This document shows, one piece after another, positions 1-6,622 of a stretch of 10,725 nt of DNA. Position 1 is the stretch's first letter. Every line of letters begins with the position of its first letter. The notes below the pieces were generated by a model, which saw nothing but the letters and a program-made list of their open reading frames with translations, was not told where the DNA came from and searched no databases. This stretch comes from JBQCHF01 sp051953655 (GTDB lineage Bacteria > Actinomycetota > Actinomycetes > Motilibacterales > Motilibacteraceae), in assembly GCA_051953655.1 (NCBI GenBank), contig JBQCIO010000275.1, positions 1 through 10,725 of the forward strand, given 5' to 3'. The position numbers and the translations under genes were made by a program.

Positions 1-173
1 CGCCCGGCGTACCGGCGGTGGGGGGTGGGTTGGGGTTTATGGGCACCTGCTTACTACCCTATTCAACGACGGTCCCATACACCCAACTCCAGTGATCTTG
101 GACCGGCGAGCGGATCGCACCACGCCCCGCCCCACCATTCCTGCATGATCGCGGCAGGGGGGGCGGGCGCAGG
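1..173. other. Non-coding flank downstream of the prenyl synthase gene
   Basis: These 173 bases hold no open frame I can support as a gene. Bases about 30-110 are clearly AT-richer than the rest of the window, as expected of an intergenic or promoter region. Reading towards the left on the minus strand there is a weak promoter-like pair, TTGGGT (86-81) and TAGGGT (61-56), with 19 bases between. If real, it would serve a gene beyond the left edge. I found no convincing hairpin followed by a T run after the prenyl synthase stop, so transcription may read through or end by a Rho-like mechanism. The GATCGC hexamer occurs twice as a direct repeat (113-118 and 147-152), probably by chance. Confidence 0.5.
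20..43 (+). other. Putative G-quadruplex motif
   Basis: The plus strand has four G-runs in 24 bases: six G (20-25), three G (27-29), four G (32-35) and three G (41-43), separated by loops of 1, 2 and 5 bases. This satisfies the usual pattern of four G3+ runs with loops of 1-7. It lies outside coding sequence, on the strand opposite to the nuo transcript, so the nuo-side RNA would carry the C-rich complement. Formation and function are inferred, and chance is a real alternative in DNA this G-rich. Confidence 0.4.
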
Positions 174-1187
174 TCAGCCGGACCGCTCCACGGTGACGTC
201 GCAGAGCGCCTCGAGGGCGCGCTTGGCGGGGACCTCGGGGAGCGGGGCGAGCACGGAGCGCGCGTCCTCGGCCCAGCGGCGCAGGTCGGCGCGGGCGGCG
301 GCCATGGCGGGGTGGGCGCGCAGCAGGGTGAGGGCCTCGGCGTGGGCGGCGTCGTCGGACAGGTCGCCGCGGAGCAGCTCGCGCAGGCGCTCGCCCCTGA
401 ACTCGTCGTCCGTGTCGCTGGAGCGCAGGGCGTGCAGGACGGGGAGGGTGTGGACGCCCTCGCGCAGGTCGGTGCCCGGGGTCTTGCCGGAGTCGGCGGT
501 GTCGCTGGCCACGTCCAGGACGTCGTCGGCCAGCTGGAAGGCGACGCCGATCCGCTCGCCGAAGCGGGTGAGGACGTCGACGACCTCCTCGTCGGCCCCG
601 GCCAGCATGGCCCCGAACCGCGCCGAGGTGGCGATGAGCGAGCCGGTCTTGTCGGCCAGCACCTGCAGGTAGTGCTCGACGGCGTCGGCGCCCTCGGCCG
701 GGCCGACCGTCTCGCGGATCTGGCCGGTGCACAGGCGCTCGAAGGTGCGGGCCTGGATGCGCACCGCCTCCGGGCCGAGGTCGGCCAGCAGGTCCGAGGC
801 CTTGGCGAACAGGAAATCGCCGGTGAGGATCGCGACGGTGTTGTCCCACCGCGAGTTGGCGCTCTGCGCCCCGCGGCGCAGCGTCGCCTCGTCCATGACG
901 TCGTCGTGGTAGAGCGTGGCCAGGTGGGTGAGCTCGACGACGACGCCGGCCGGCACCACGCCCGGCGCGCCCGGGTCGCCGAACTGCGCAGCCAGCAGCA
1001 CCAGCAGCGGCCGGAACCGCTTGCCGCCGGCGTCCACCAGGTGGCGGCTGGTCTCGGTGACGAACGGGTAGTCGCTCTTCACCGAGGCCCGCAGCAGCTC
1101 CTCGACGGCCTGCATGCCGGCACGCAGGTCCGCCTCCAGCGCCGGGTCGACGGCGGGGAGTCCGAGCGGGCCCACGGGGACGGTCAC
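174..1187 (-). CDS. Long-chain (E)-polyprenyl diphosphate synthase
   Basis: A 337-residue trans-polyprenyl diphosphate synthase that condenses isopentenyl diphosphate onto an allylic diphosphate, most likely making the menaquinone side chain. The family signatures are complete: GGKRFRP (residues 54-60, IPP and diphosphate binding), the first aspartate-rich motif DDVMD (95-99), and the second, DDVLD (221-225). A lysine and threonine follow in GKTPGTDL (234-241). The fifth residue before the first motif is Ala90, and small residues there are typical of enzymes making long products rather than farnesyl or geranylgeranyl diphosphate. The start is GTG, with a modest AGGCAGG eight bases upstream. 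The gene follows nuoN by 57 bases on the same strand and is probably cotranscribed. It resembles the mycobacterial GrcC1 type as I recall it; exact chain length cannot be read from the sequence. A carotenoid or other isoprenoid role is a less likely alternative. Confidence 0.93.
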   Translation of the reverse strand: MTVPVGPLGLPAVDPALEADLRAGMQAVEELLRASVKSDYPFVTETSRHLVDAGGKRFRPLLVLLAAQFGDPGAPGVVPAGVVVELTHLATLYHDDVMDEATLRRGAQSANSRWDNTVAILTGDFLFAKASDLLADLGPEAVRIQARTFERLCTGQIRETVGPAEGADAVEHYLQVLADKTGSLIATSARFGAMLAGADEEVVDVLTRFGERIGVAFQLADDVLDVASDTADSGKTPGTDLREGVHTLPVLHALRSSDTDDEFRGERLRELLRGDLSDDAAHAEALTLLRAHPAMAAARADLRRWAEDARSVLAPLPEVPAKRALEALCDVTVERSG

Positions 1188-1195
1188 GGGTACAG

Positions 1196-1202
1196 CCTGC
1201 CT
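1196..1202 (-). promoter_or_regulatory. Ribosome binding site of the prenyl synthase gene
   Basis: AGGCAGG on the minus strand lies eight bases before the GTG start at 1187. It is an imperfect Shine-Dalgarno match and the only purine-rich site near that start, so it supports the GTG only moderately. Confidence 0.45.
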
Positions 1203-1238
1203 GGTGCCGGGGACGGGTGCGAGCGGAGGACCGGTGAC

Positions 1239-1254
1239 GTGCGCCTCAGCGCAC
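1239..1254 (-). other. Stem-loop over the nuoN stop codon
   Basis: On the minus strand the sequence GTGCGC-TGAG-GCGCAC forms a perfect six-base-pair GC-rich stem with a four-base loop, and the loop contains the nuoN TGA stop. No run of T follows, so it is not a standard intrinsic terminator. It could act as a 3' stabiliser, a processing site or a weak attenuator between the nuo genes and the prenyl synthase gene. Only the pairing is seen; the role is inferred. Confidence 0.4.
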
Positions 1255-2826
1255 CAGCAGCGAGGCCTTGTCGGCGAGGTCCAGCACCGCCTGCGGCGCC
1301 ACGCCGAGCACGACCGTGACCGCCGCGCCGATGGTGACCGCCACCGTGGTGAGCGGGCTGGGCACCGCCACCGACGGGCCGTCGGCGGCCGGGTCGCTGA
1401 AGAACATCAGCACGATGACCCGGACGTAGAAGAACGCGGCGATCGCGCTGGCCAGCACACCGACGACCACGAGGATCCCGGCGCCGCCGGAGGCAGCAGC
1501 CGAGAAGACCGCGAACTTGGCGGTGAACCCGCTGGTGAGCGGGATGCCGGCGAACGCGAGCAGGAACAGCGCGAACACGCCCGCGACCAGCGGGCTGCGC
1601 TTGCCCAGACCGGCCCACTGCGACAGGTGGGTGGCCTCGCCGGCGGAGTCGCGGACCAGCGTGACGACCGCGAACGCGCCGATCGTCGAGAAGCCGTAGG
1701 CCAGCAGGTAGAAGAGCACCGAGGAGACGCCCTGCTGGTTCAGCGCGATGACGCCGACCAGCACGAAGCCGGCGTGCGCGATGGAGGAGTAGGCCAGCAT
1801 CCGCTTGACGTCGGTCTGGGTGAGCGCGACGACCGAGCCGATCACCATGGTGAGGATCGCGACGATCCACATCATCGGCTTCCAGTCCCAGCCGCTGCCG
1901 CCGAAGGCGACGTAGAAGACGCGCAGCAGGGCGCCGAACGCGGCCACCTTGGTGCAGGCGGCCATGAACGCGGTGATCGGCGTGGGCGCGCCCTGGTAGA
2001 CGTCGGGGGTCCACGAGTGGAACGGGGCGGCGCCGACCTTGAACAGCAGGCCCACCGCGACCAGCGCGGTGCCGATGAGCAGCAGCTGGTCGTTGCGGGT
2101 GCTGTCGCTGACCGCCTGGGCGATGTCGCCGAGCTTCACCGAGCCGGCGTAGCCGTAGAGCAGGGCCGCGCCGTAGAGGAAGAACGCCGAGCTGAACGCC
2201 CCGAGCAGGAAGTACTTCAGGCCGGCCTCCTGCGAGAGCAGCCGGCGCCGGCGGGCCATGGCCGAGAGCAGGTAGAGCGGCAGCGAGAGCACCTCGAGCG
2301 CCACGAACATCGTGAGCAGGTCGTTGGACGCCGGGAACAGCAGCATGCCGCCGACGGCGAACATGACCAGCGGGTAGACCTCGGTCTGGGTGACCCGGCG
2401 CTGGGTGAGAGTGCGCTCGGCGGCCGATCCCGGGATCGCGGAGGCCTGGGCGGCGACCGCGTCGCCGGCCGGGTCCAGCGCCCGCTCGCCCACCGCGAGC
2501 ACGGCGGTGATCGCGAGCAGCAGGATCGTGCCCTGCAGGAACAGCGTGGTGCCGTCGATCGCGACCGAACCCTCGGCCGCGACGTGCCGGGTGCCGGCGA
2601 TGCCGACGACGGCCACGAACGCGGCGATCAGGCCGGCGATCGAGAGGGTCAGCTGGACGCCGTACCGGGACGCACGGGGCGCGAACGCCTCGACGAGCAC
2701 GCCGACGACGGCCACGCCGAAGACGATGAGCATCGGCAGCAGCTGGCGGTACTCCAGCGACGGCGCCGTGAACGCCGCCTGCGCGTGCGGGATGCCTGCT
2801 GCGACGGAGCTGAGGCCGGAGCTCAC
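1246..2826 (-). CDS. nuoN: NADH-quinone oxidoreductase subunit N
   Basis: A 526-residue integral membrane protein, the antiporter-like proton-pumping subunit of complex I nearest the peripheral arm. Conserved features include Glu178 in VALEVLSLPLYLL (membrane glutamate of the channel), Lys204 in GLKYFLLG, Lys263 in LFKVGAAPFHSWTPDVYQGAP, Lys293 in CTKVAAFG and Lys437 in TAKFAVF. These match the proton-path residues known in NuoN homologues. Length is somewhat above E. coli NuoN (about 485 residues) because of a hydrophilic loop at about residues 114-150 rich in Ala, Arg and Gln, followed by an Arg-rich stretch ARRRR (191-195) after the Glu178 helix. The GTG start shares GTGA with the nuoM stop, so translation is probably coupled to nuoM. 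An AAGGGA site lies seven bases upstream. It is the last nuo gene in the cluster. Confidence 0.97.
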   Translation of the reverse strand: MSSGLSSVAAGIPHAQAAFTAPSLEYRQLLPMLIVFGVAVVGVLVEAFAPRASRYGVQLTLSIAGLIAAFVAVVGIAGTRHVAAEGSVAIDGTTLFLQGTILLLAITAVLAVGERALDPAGDAVAAQASAIPGSAAERTLTQRRVTQTEVYPLVMFAVGGMLLFPASNDLLTMFVALEVLSLPLYLLSAMARRRRLLSQEAGLKYFLLGAFSSAFFLYGAALLYGYAGSVKLGDIAQAVSDSTRNDQLLLIGTALVAVGLLFKVGAAPFHSWTPDVYQGAPTPITAFMAACTKVAAFGALLRVFYVAFGGSGWDWKPMMWIVAILTMVIGSVVALTQTDVKRMLAYSSIAHAGFVLVGVIALNQQGVSSVLFYLLAYGFSTIGAFAVVTLVRDSAGEATHLSQWAGLGKRSPLVAGVFALFLLAFAGIPLTSGFTAKFAVFSAAASGGAGILVVVGVLASAIAAFFYVRVIVLMFFSDPAADGPSVAVPSPLTTVAVTIGAAVTVVLGVAPQAVLDLADKASLLVR

Positions 2827-4379
2827 TTCGCGGTCCCTTCAGCGACCGGCACGGAGGGCTTGGGGTCCACCGAGTTCACGGTCTGCATCGTGCGGTTGAC
2901 GCTCGGCGTGATGACGTCGAGCAGCGGCTTGGGGAAGAACCCGAGGGCGATGATGATCGCGAGCACCGGGGCGACGACCCAGGCCTCGCGCGCCCCCAGG
3001 TCGCGGGTGCCCTCGTTGCCGGGGGCGACCGGGCCGGTCATCGTCCGCTGGTACATCAGCAGGATGTAGAGCGCCGCCAGCACGATGCCCGCCGTGGCGA
3101 TGATGCCGGCGGCCCGGTAGCGGCTGAACGTGCCCAGCAGCACCAGGAACTCGCTGACGAAGCTGGACAGGCCCGGCAGCGCCAGGCTCGACAGGCCCGC
3201 GATGAGGAACGACCCGGCCATGATCGGGGCGACCCGCTGGACGCCGCCGAAGTCGGCGATGATCCGCGAGCCGCGGCGGCTGCTCATCATCCCGGCCACC
3301 AGGAACAGCGCGGCGGTCGAGAAGCCGTGGTTGACCATGTAGAGCGTGGAACCGGCCTGGCCCTGGCTGGTCATCGCGAAGATGCCCAGGATGATGAAGC
3401 CGAAGTGCGAGACCGAGGTGTAGGCGATCAGCCGCTTGAGGTCCTGCTGACCGATGGCCACCAGCGCGCCGTAGATGACCGCGATGACGGCCAGCACGAC
3501 GATGGCCGGCGCGAAGTAGTGCGACGCCTGCGGGAACAGCGGCAGGCACAGCGCGATCATCCCGAAGGTGCCGACCTTGTCCATCACGCTGACCATCAGC
3601 ACCGCCCCGCCCGAGGGCGCCTCGGCGGCCGCGTCGGGCAGCCAGGTGTGCAGCGGCCAGAGCGGGGCCTTGATCGCGAAGGCGATGAAGAACCCGAGGA
3701 ACAGCAGCTTCTCGGTGCCCGCGCCCAGCTGCAGCTGGGTGGAGAGCACCGTGAGGTCGAAGGTGCCGTGCGGGAACTGCGCGGCGGGCAGCTGCTGGCG
3801 CGCCTTGACGTAGAGCACGATCAGCGCGGCCAGCATGAGCAGGCCGCCCAGCAGGCTGTAGAGCAGGAACTTCACCGCGGCGTAGGAGCGCTGGACGCCG
3901 CCGTAGCTGCCGATGATGAAGTACATCGGCACCAGCATCGCCTCGAACAGGACGTAGAAGAGGAACACGTCCGTGGCCACGAAGACGGCCAGCATCAGCG
4001 TCTCGAGCGCCAGCACCAGGGCGAAGTAGGTCTGCACCCGGCCGCGGCCCTGCTCGGCGTCGTGCCAGGAGGCCAGCACGCAGACCGGGACCAGCACCGC
4101 GGTCATCGCCACCAGCGACAGCGAGATGCCGCTGACGCCGAGGGAGAACGAGATGCCGAACGAGGAGATCCAGCTGTAGCTCTCGGTGAGCTGGTAGGTC
4201 TCGTTGCTGCCCCGGTCGAACTGCAGCGCCGCGGCGATCGCGACGACGAGGGTGACCAGGGAGAACAGCAGCGCGACCTGCTTGGAGAGAGTCTCGCGCC
4301 CCTTGGGCAGCAGCGCGGTGACCAGCGCGCCGACCGCGGGGACGGCGAGCAGGACGATCAGGTACGGGAAGGAGCTCAC
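2823..4379 (-). CDS. nuoM: NADH-quinone oxidoreductase subunit M
   Basis: A 518-residue antiporter-like proton-pumping subunit in the membrane arm of complex I, placed between NuoN and NuoL in the known structures. Visible key residues are Glu146 in FYVLFEAMLVPMYF, Lys237 in AIKAPLWPLHTWLPDA and Lys268 in VSVMDKVGTFG. These correspond to the Glu/Lys pair and central lysine of the channel in E. coli NuoM. Further conserved segments are QQDLKRLIAYTSVSHFGF (311-328) and LPGLSSFVSEF (401-411), the latter carrying the Glu of the last half-channel. Length is normal for the family (about 510-550). The C-terminal 20 residues are hydrophilic. The start is GTG, one base after the nuoL stop (TGA-C-GTG), with GAGGG six bases upstream. 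The end overlaps nuoN by four bases. Confidence 0.97.
   Translation of the reverse strand: MSSFPYLIVLLAVPAVGALVTALLPKGRETLSKQVALLFSLVTLVVAIAAALQFDRGSNETYQLTESYSWISSFGISFSLGVSGISLSLVAMTAVLVPVCVLASWHDAEQGRGRVQTYFALVLALETLMLAVFVATDVFLFYVLFEAMLVPMYFIIGSYGGVQRSYAAVKFLLYSLLGGLLMLAALIVLYVKARQQLPAAQFPHGTFDLTVLSTQLQLGAGTEKLLFLGFFIAFAIKAPLWPLHTWLPDAAAEAPSGGAVLMVSVMDKVGTFGMIALCLPLFPQASHYFAPAIVVLAVIAVIYGALVAIGQQDLKRLIAYTSVSHFGFIILGIFAMTSQGQAGSTLYMVNHGFSTAALFLVAGMMSSRRGSRIIADFGGVQRVAPIMAGSFLIAGLSSLALPGLSSFVSEFLVLLGTFSRYRAAGIIATAGIVLAALYILLMYQRTMTGPVAPGNEGTRDLGAREAWVVAPVLAIIIALGFFPKPLLDVITPSVNRTMQTVNSVDPKPSVPVAEGTAK
2834..2839 (-). promoter_or_regulatory. Ribosome binding site of nuoN
   Basis: AAGGGA on the minus strand, seven bases before the nuoN GTG. 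It lies inside the last codons of nuoM and supports the GTG start that overlaps the nuoM stop. Confidence 0.6.
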
Positions 4380-4380
4380 G

Positions 4381-6309
4381 TCAGACCCTCACCAGCAGCA
4401 GGGCCGCGACCACGACGACCGCGCCTCCCAACATGGACAGTGCGTACGAGCGGACGAACCCGGTCTGGGCCCGCCGCAGCCTTCCGGACGTGCCGCCGAT
4501 CAGGGCGGCCAGTCCGTTGACGAAGCCGTCGATGCCGCGGTTGTCGCCGTAGACCAGGGACCGGGTGAGGTACTGGCCGGGGCGCATGAACACGCCCTCG
4601 TTGAAGGCGTCCTGGTAGAGGTCGCGGCGGGCGGCGACGGTGAGCGGCGAGGCGACCGGCGCGGTGACCGGGATCTGCCGGCCCCGGCCGTACTGCAGGA
4701 CGGCGACCACGATGCCGACCGCGACGACCGCGAGGGTGAGCACGGTGAGCAGCCACACCGGGAACGCCAGCTCGGACTCCTCGTAGGGCACCACCGGGGA
4801 GAGCCAGTCGACGATCCGGTTGCCCAGCACCAGGAAGGCGCCCAGGCCGACCGAGCCGATCGCCAGGACCGCCATCGGCAGCCACATGACCTTGGGCGAC
4901 TCGTGCGGGTGGACGTCCTCGGTCCACCGCTTCTCGCCCCAGAAGGTCATCATCATGACCCGGGTCATGTAGAAGGCGGTGATGCCGGCGCCGAGCAGCG
5001 CGGCACCGCCGAAGACCGGTCCGTGCCAGCCCGGTGCGGCGAAGGCCGCCTCCACGATCTTGTCCTTGGAGAAGAAGCCGGAGAACGGCGGGACGCCGAT
5101 GATGGCGAGCCAGCCCAGGCCGAAGGTGATGTAGGTGATGGGCATCGCCTTGGCCAGTGCGCCGAAGCGGCGCATGTCGACCTGGTCGTTCATGCCGTGC
5201 ATCACCGAGCCGGCCCCGAGGAACAGGCCGGCCTTGAAGAAGCCGTGGGTGAGCAGGTGCGCGATCGCGAACGCGTAGCCGATGGGCCCGAGCCCGGCGG
5301 CCAGGATCATGTAGCCGATCTGGCTCATCGTGGAGGCGGCCAGGGCCTTCTTGATGTCGTCCTTGGCGCAGCCCACGATCGCGCCGAAGAGCAGGGTGAC
5401 CGCGCCGACGATGACGACGACCAGCTGCGCGTTGGGCGCGAGGTCGAAGATCGCGTTGCTGCGGACGATGAGGTAGACGCCGGCGGTGACCATGGTGGCC
5501 GCGTGGATGAGCGCGGACACCGGCGTCGGGCCGGCCATGGCGTCACCGAGCCAGGCCTGCAGCGGCACCTGCGCCGACTTGCCGCAGGCGGCGAGCAGCA
5601 GCATCAGGCCGATCGCGGTGAGCTGGCCCTCGGAGGCCTTGGAGGCCGAGCCAAAGACCGAGGAGAAGTCCACCGCGCCGAAGGTGGTGAACATCAGCAT
5701 GATCGCGATGCTCAGGCCGAAGTCACCGACGCGGTTCATCACGAAGGCCTTCTTGGCCGCCGCGGCGTAGGACGGGTTGTGGTTCCAGAACCCGATCAGC
5801 AGGTAGGACGCCAGACCGACACCCTCCCAGCCGACGTAGAGCAGGAGGTAGTTGTCGGCCAGGACCAGCAGGAGCATCGAGGCCACGAACAGGTTCAGGT
5901 AGGCGAAGAACCGCCGCCGGTCCGGGTCGTGCTCCATGTAGCCGATGGAATAGATGTGGATCAGGCTGCCCACGAAGGTGATCAGCAGGACGAACAGCAT
6001 CGAGAGCTGGTCCAGCCGCAGCGCGGCGTCGACGTGGAAGCCGTTGACCGGGATCCAGGTGTAGAGCTTCTGCACCACCGTCCGCGACGCGGCGTCCTGG
6101 CCGAGCAGCGCGAAGAACAGCACCGCGCCGACGACGAAGGCCAGCACGCTCATGAGCGTGCCGAGCAGGTGGCCGAACCGGTCGGTGCGCCGGCCGCCGA
6201 GCAGCAGCACGGCCGCACCGAGCAGCGGCAGCCCGACCAGCAGCCACAGCAGGCTGAACGAGCCGCTCGCGGCGACCGGCTGTGCCGCTTCGGAGAGGGT
6301 CCTGATCAA
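4381..6309 (-). CDS. nuoL: NADH-quinone oxidoreductase subunit L
   Basis: A 642-residue distal antiporter-like proton-pumping subunit of complex I. Conserved elements are Glu162 in YVGWEGVGLASYLLIGFW, Lys244 in CGKSAQVPLQAWLGDAM, the block GPTPVSALIHAATMVTAG (260-277), His351 and His355 in HLLTHGFFKA, and Lys415-Asp416 in FFSKDKI. The C-terminal part (about 500-642) matches the family pattern of a late membrane helix, a long lateral amphipathic helix along the membrane arm and a final anchoring helix (622-641). Length is close to that of homologues (about 610-640). The start is TTG: no in-frame ATG or GTG lies before the first membrane helix (about residues 18-37), so this start is the only sensible one. 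The gene follows nuoK by 13 bases, the only nuo-nuo junction here that is neither overlapping nor nearly abutting. Confidence 0.96.
   Translation of the reverse strand: MIRTLSEAAQPVAASGSFSLLWLLVGLPLLGAAVLLLGGRRTDRFGHLLGTLMSVLAFVVGAVLFFALLGQDAASRTVVQKLYTWIPVNGFHVDAALRLDQLSMLFVLLITFVGSLIHIYSIGYMEHDPDRRRFFAYLNLFVASMLLLVLADNYLLLYVGWEGVGLASYLLIGFWNHNPSYAAAAKKAFVMNRVGDFGLSIAIMLMFTTFGAVDFSSVFGSASKASEGQLTAIGLMLLLAACGKSAQVPLQAWLGDAMAGPTPVSALIHAATMVTAGVYLIVRSNAIFDLAPNAQLVVVIVGAVTLLFGAIVGCAKDDIKKALAASTMSQIGYMILAAGLGPIGYAFAIAHLLTHGFFKAGLFLGAGSVMHGMNDQVDMRRFGALAKAMPITYITFGLGWLAIIGVPPFSGFFSKDKIVEAAFAAPGWHGPVFGGAALLGAGITAFYMTRVMMMTFWGEKRWTEDVHPHESPKVMWLPMAVLAIGSVGLGAFLVLGNRIVDWLSPVVPYEESELAFPVWLLTVLTLAVVAVGIVVAVLQYGRGRQIPVTAPVASPLTVAARRDLYQDAFNEGVFMRPGQYLTRSLVYGDNRGIDGFVNGLAALIGGTSGRLRRAQTGFVRSYALSMLGGAVVVVAALLLVRV
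4386..4390 (-). promoter_or_regulatory. Ribosome binding site of nuoM
   Basis: GAGGG on the minus strand, six bases before the nuoM GTG and inside the final codons of nuoL. It is a moderate Shine-Dalgarno match that supports the GTG start. Confidence 0.55.
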
Positions 6310-6322
6310 GGGTCCGTCCGTC
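6310..6322 (-). promoter_or_regulatory. nuoK-nuoL spacer with weak ribosome binding site
   Basis: The 13-base gap before the nuoL TTG contains two tandem GGAC tetramers, and a third lies across the nuoK stop. The nearest is six bases before the TTG. An AGGA further up (6324-6321) is 11 bases away, which is long for a Shine-Dalgarno. With a TTG start, this is the weakest initiation signal among the nuo genes in the window. Confidence 0.45.
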
Positions 6323-6622
6323 CTAGAACTTCAGCAGGTTCGCGTCGTCGACCGACGCGGACCGGCGGGTGCGGAAGATCGTCACGATGATCGCCAGGCC
6401 GACGACGACCTCCGCCGCCGCCACGACCATGACGAAGAAGGCGATCACCTGGCCGTCGAGGGCGCCGTTGAGCCTCGAGAAGGCCACGAAGGCGAGGTTG
6501 GCGGCGTTGAGCATCAGCTCGACGCACATGAACACGACGATCGCGTTGCGCCGCAGCAGCACGCCCGCCGCGCCGATCGCGAAGAGGATCGCGGAGAGGT
6601 AGACGTAGTTGACCGGGTTCAC
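6323..6622 (-). CDS. nuoK: NADH-quinone oxidoreductase subunit K
   Basis: A 99-residue, three-helix membrane subunit of complex I (homologue of mitochondrial ND4L), part of the chain of charged residues that links the quinone site to the pumps. The two membrane glutamates important for coupling are present: Glu35 in FMCVELMLNAANL and Glu71 in VAAAEVVVGLAIIV. They correspond to E. coli Glu36 and Glu72. Length is exactly that expected (about 100). The start is GTG and shares GTGA with the nuoJ stop. A good GGAGGAGG sits just upstream within the last codons of nuoJ. The short C-terminal tail (84-99) is hydrophilic. Confidence 0.97.
   Translation of the reverse strand: MNPVNYVYLSAILFAIGAAGVLLRRNAIVVFMCVELMLNAANLAFVAFSRLNGALDGQVIAFFVMVVAAAEVVVGLAIIVTIFRTRRSASVDDANLLKF

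Noticed and set aside
113..173. A possible intrinsic terminator after the prenyl synthase stop
   Set aside because: Only 4-base pairings (CTGC with GCAG) could be found and no T run follows on the minus strand.
37..849. A 270-codon minus-strand frame overlapping the prenyl synthase
   Set aside because: It is an alternate frame of the synthase gene with Arg/Gly/Pro-rich content and no motif; the synthase frame carries both aspartate-rich motifs.
1114..3069. A 651-codon open frame on the plus strand opposite nuoN
   Set aside because: Same shadow composition (Arg/Glu/Asp/Gln/His-rich), no recognisable motif and no ribosome binding site context. NuoN on the other strand explains the region.
5521..5580. 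NuoL has QAWLGDAM where NuoM has HTWLPDA, a possible loss of a key histidine
   Set aside because: Gln is the usual residue at this place in NuoL proteins, including E. coli as I recall; the channel histidines and Lys244 elsewhere in NuoL are present.
4204..6390. A 728-codon open frame on the plus strand opposite nuoL and nuoM
   Set aside because: Its product is a low-complexity run of Arg, Asp, Glu, Gln, His and Gly with no fold or membrane pattern. This is the usual antisense shadow of a GC-rich gene with strong third-position bias. The minus strand codes clear NuoL and NuoM over the same bases.
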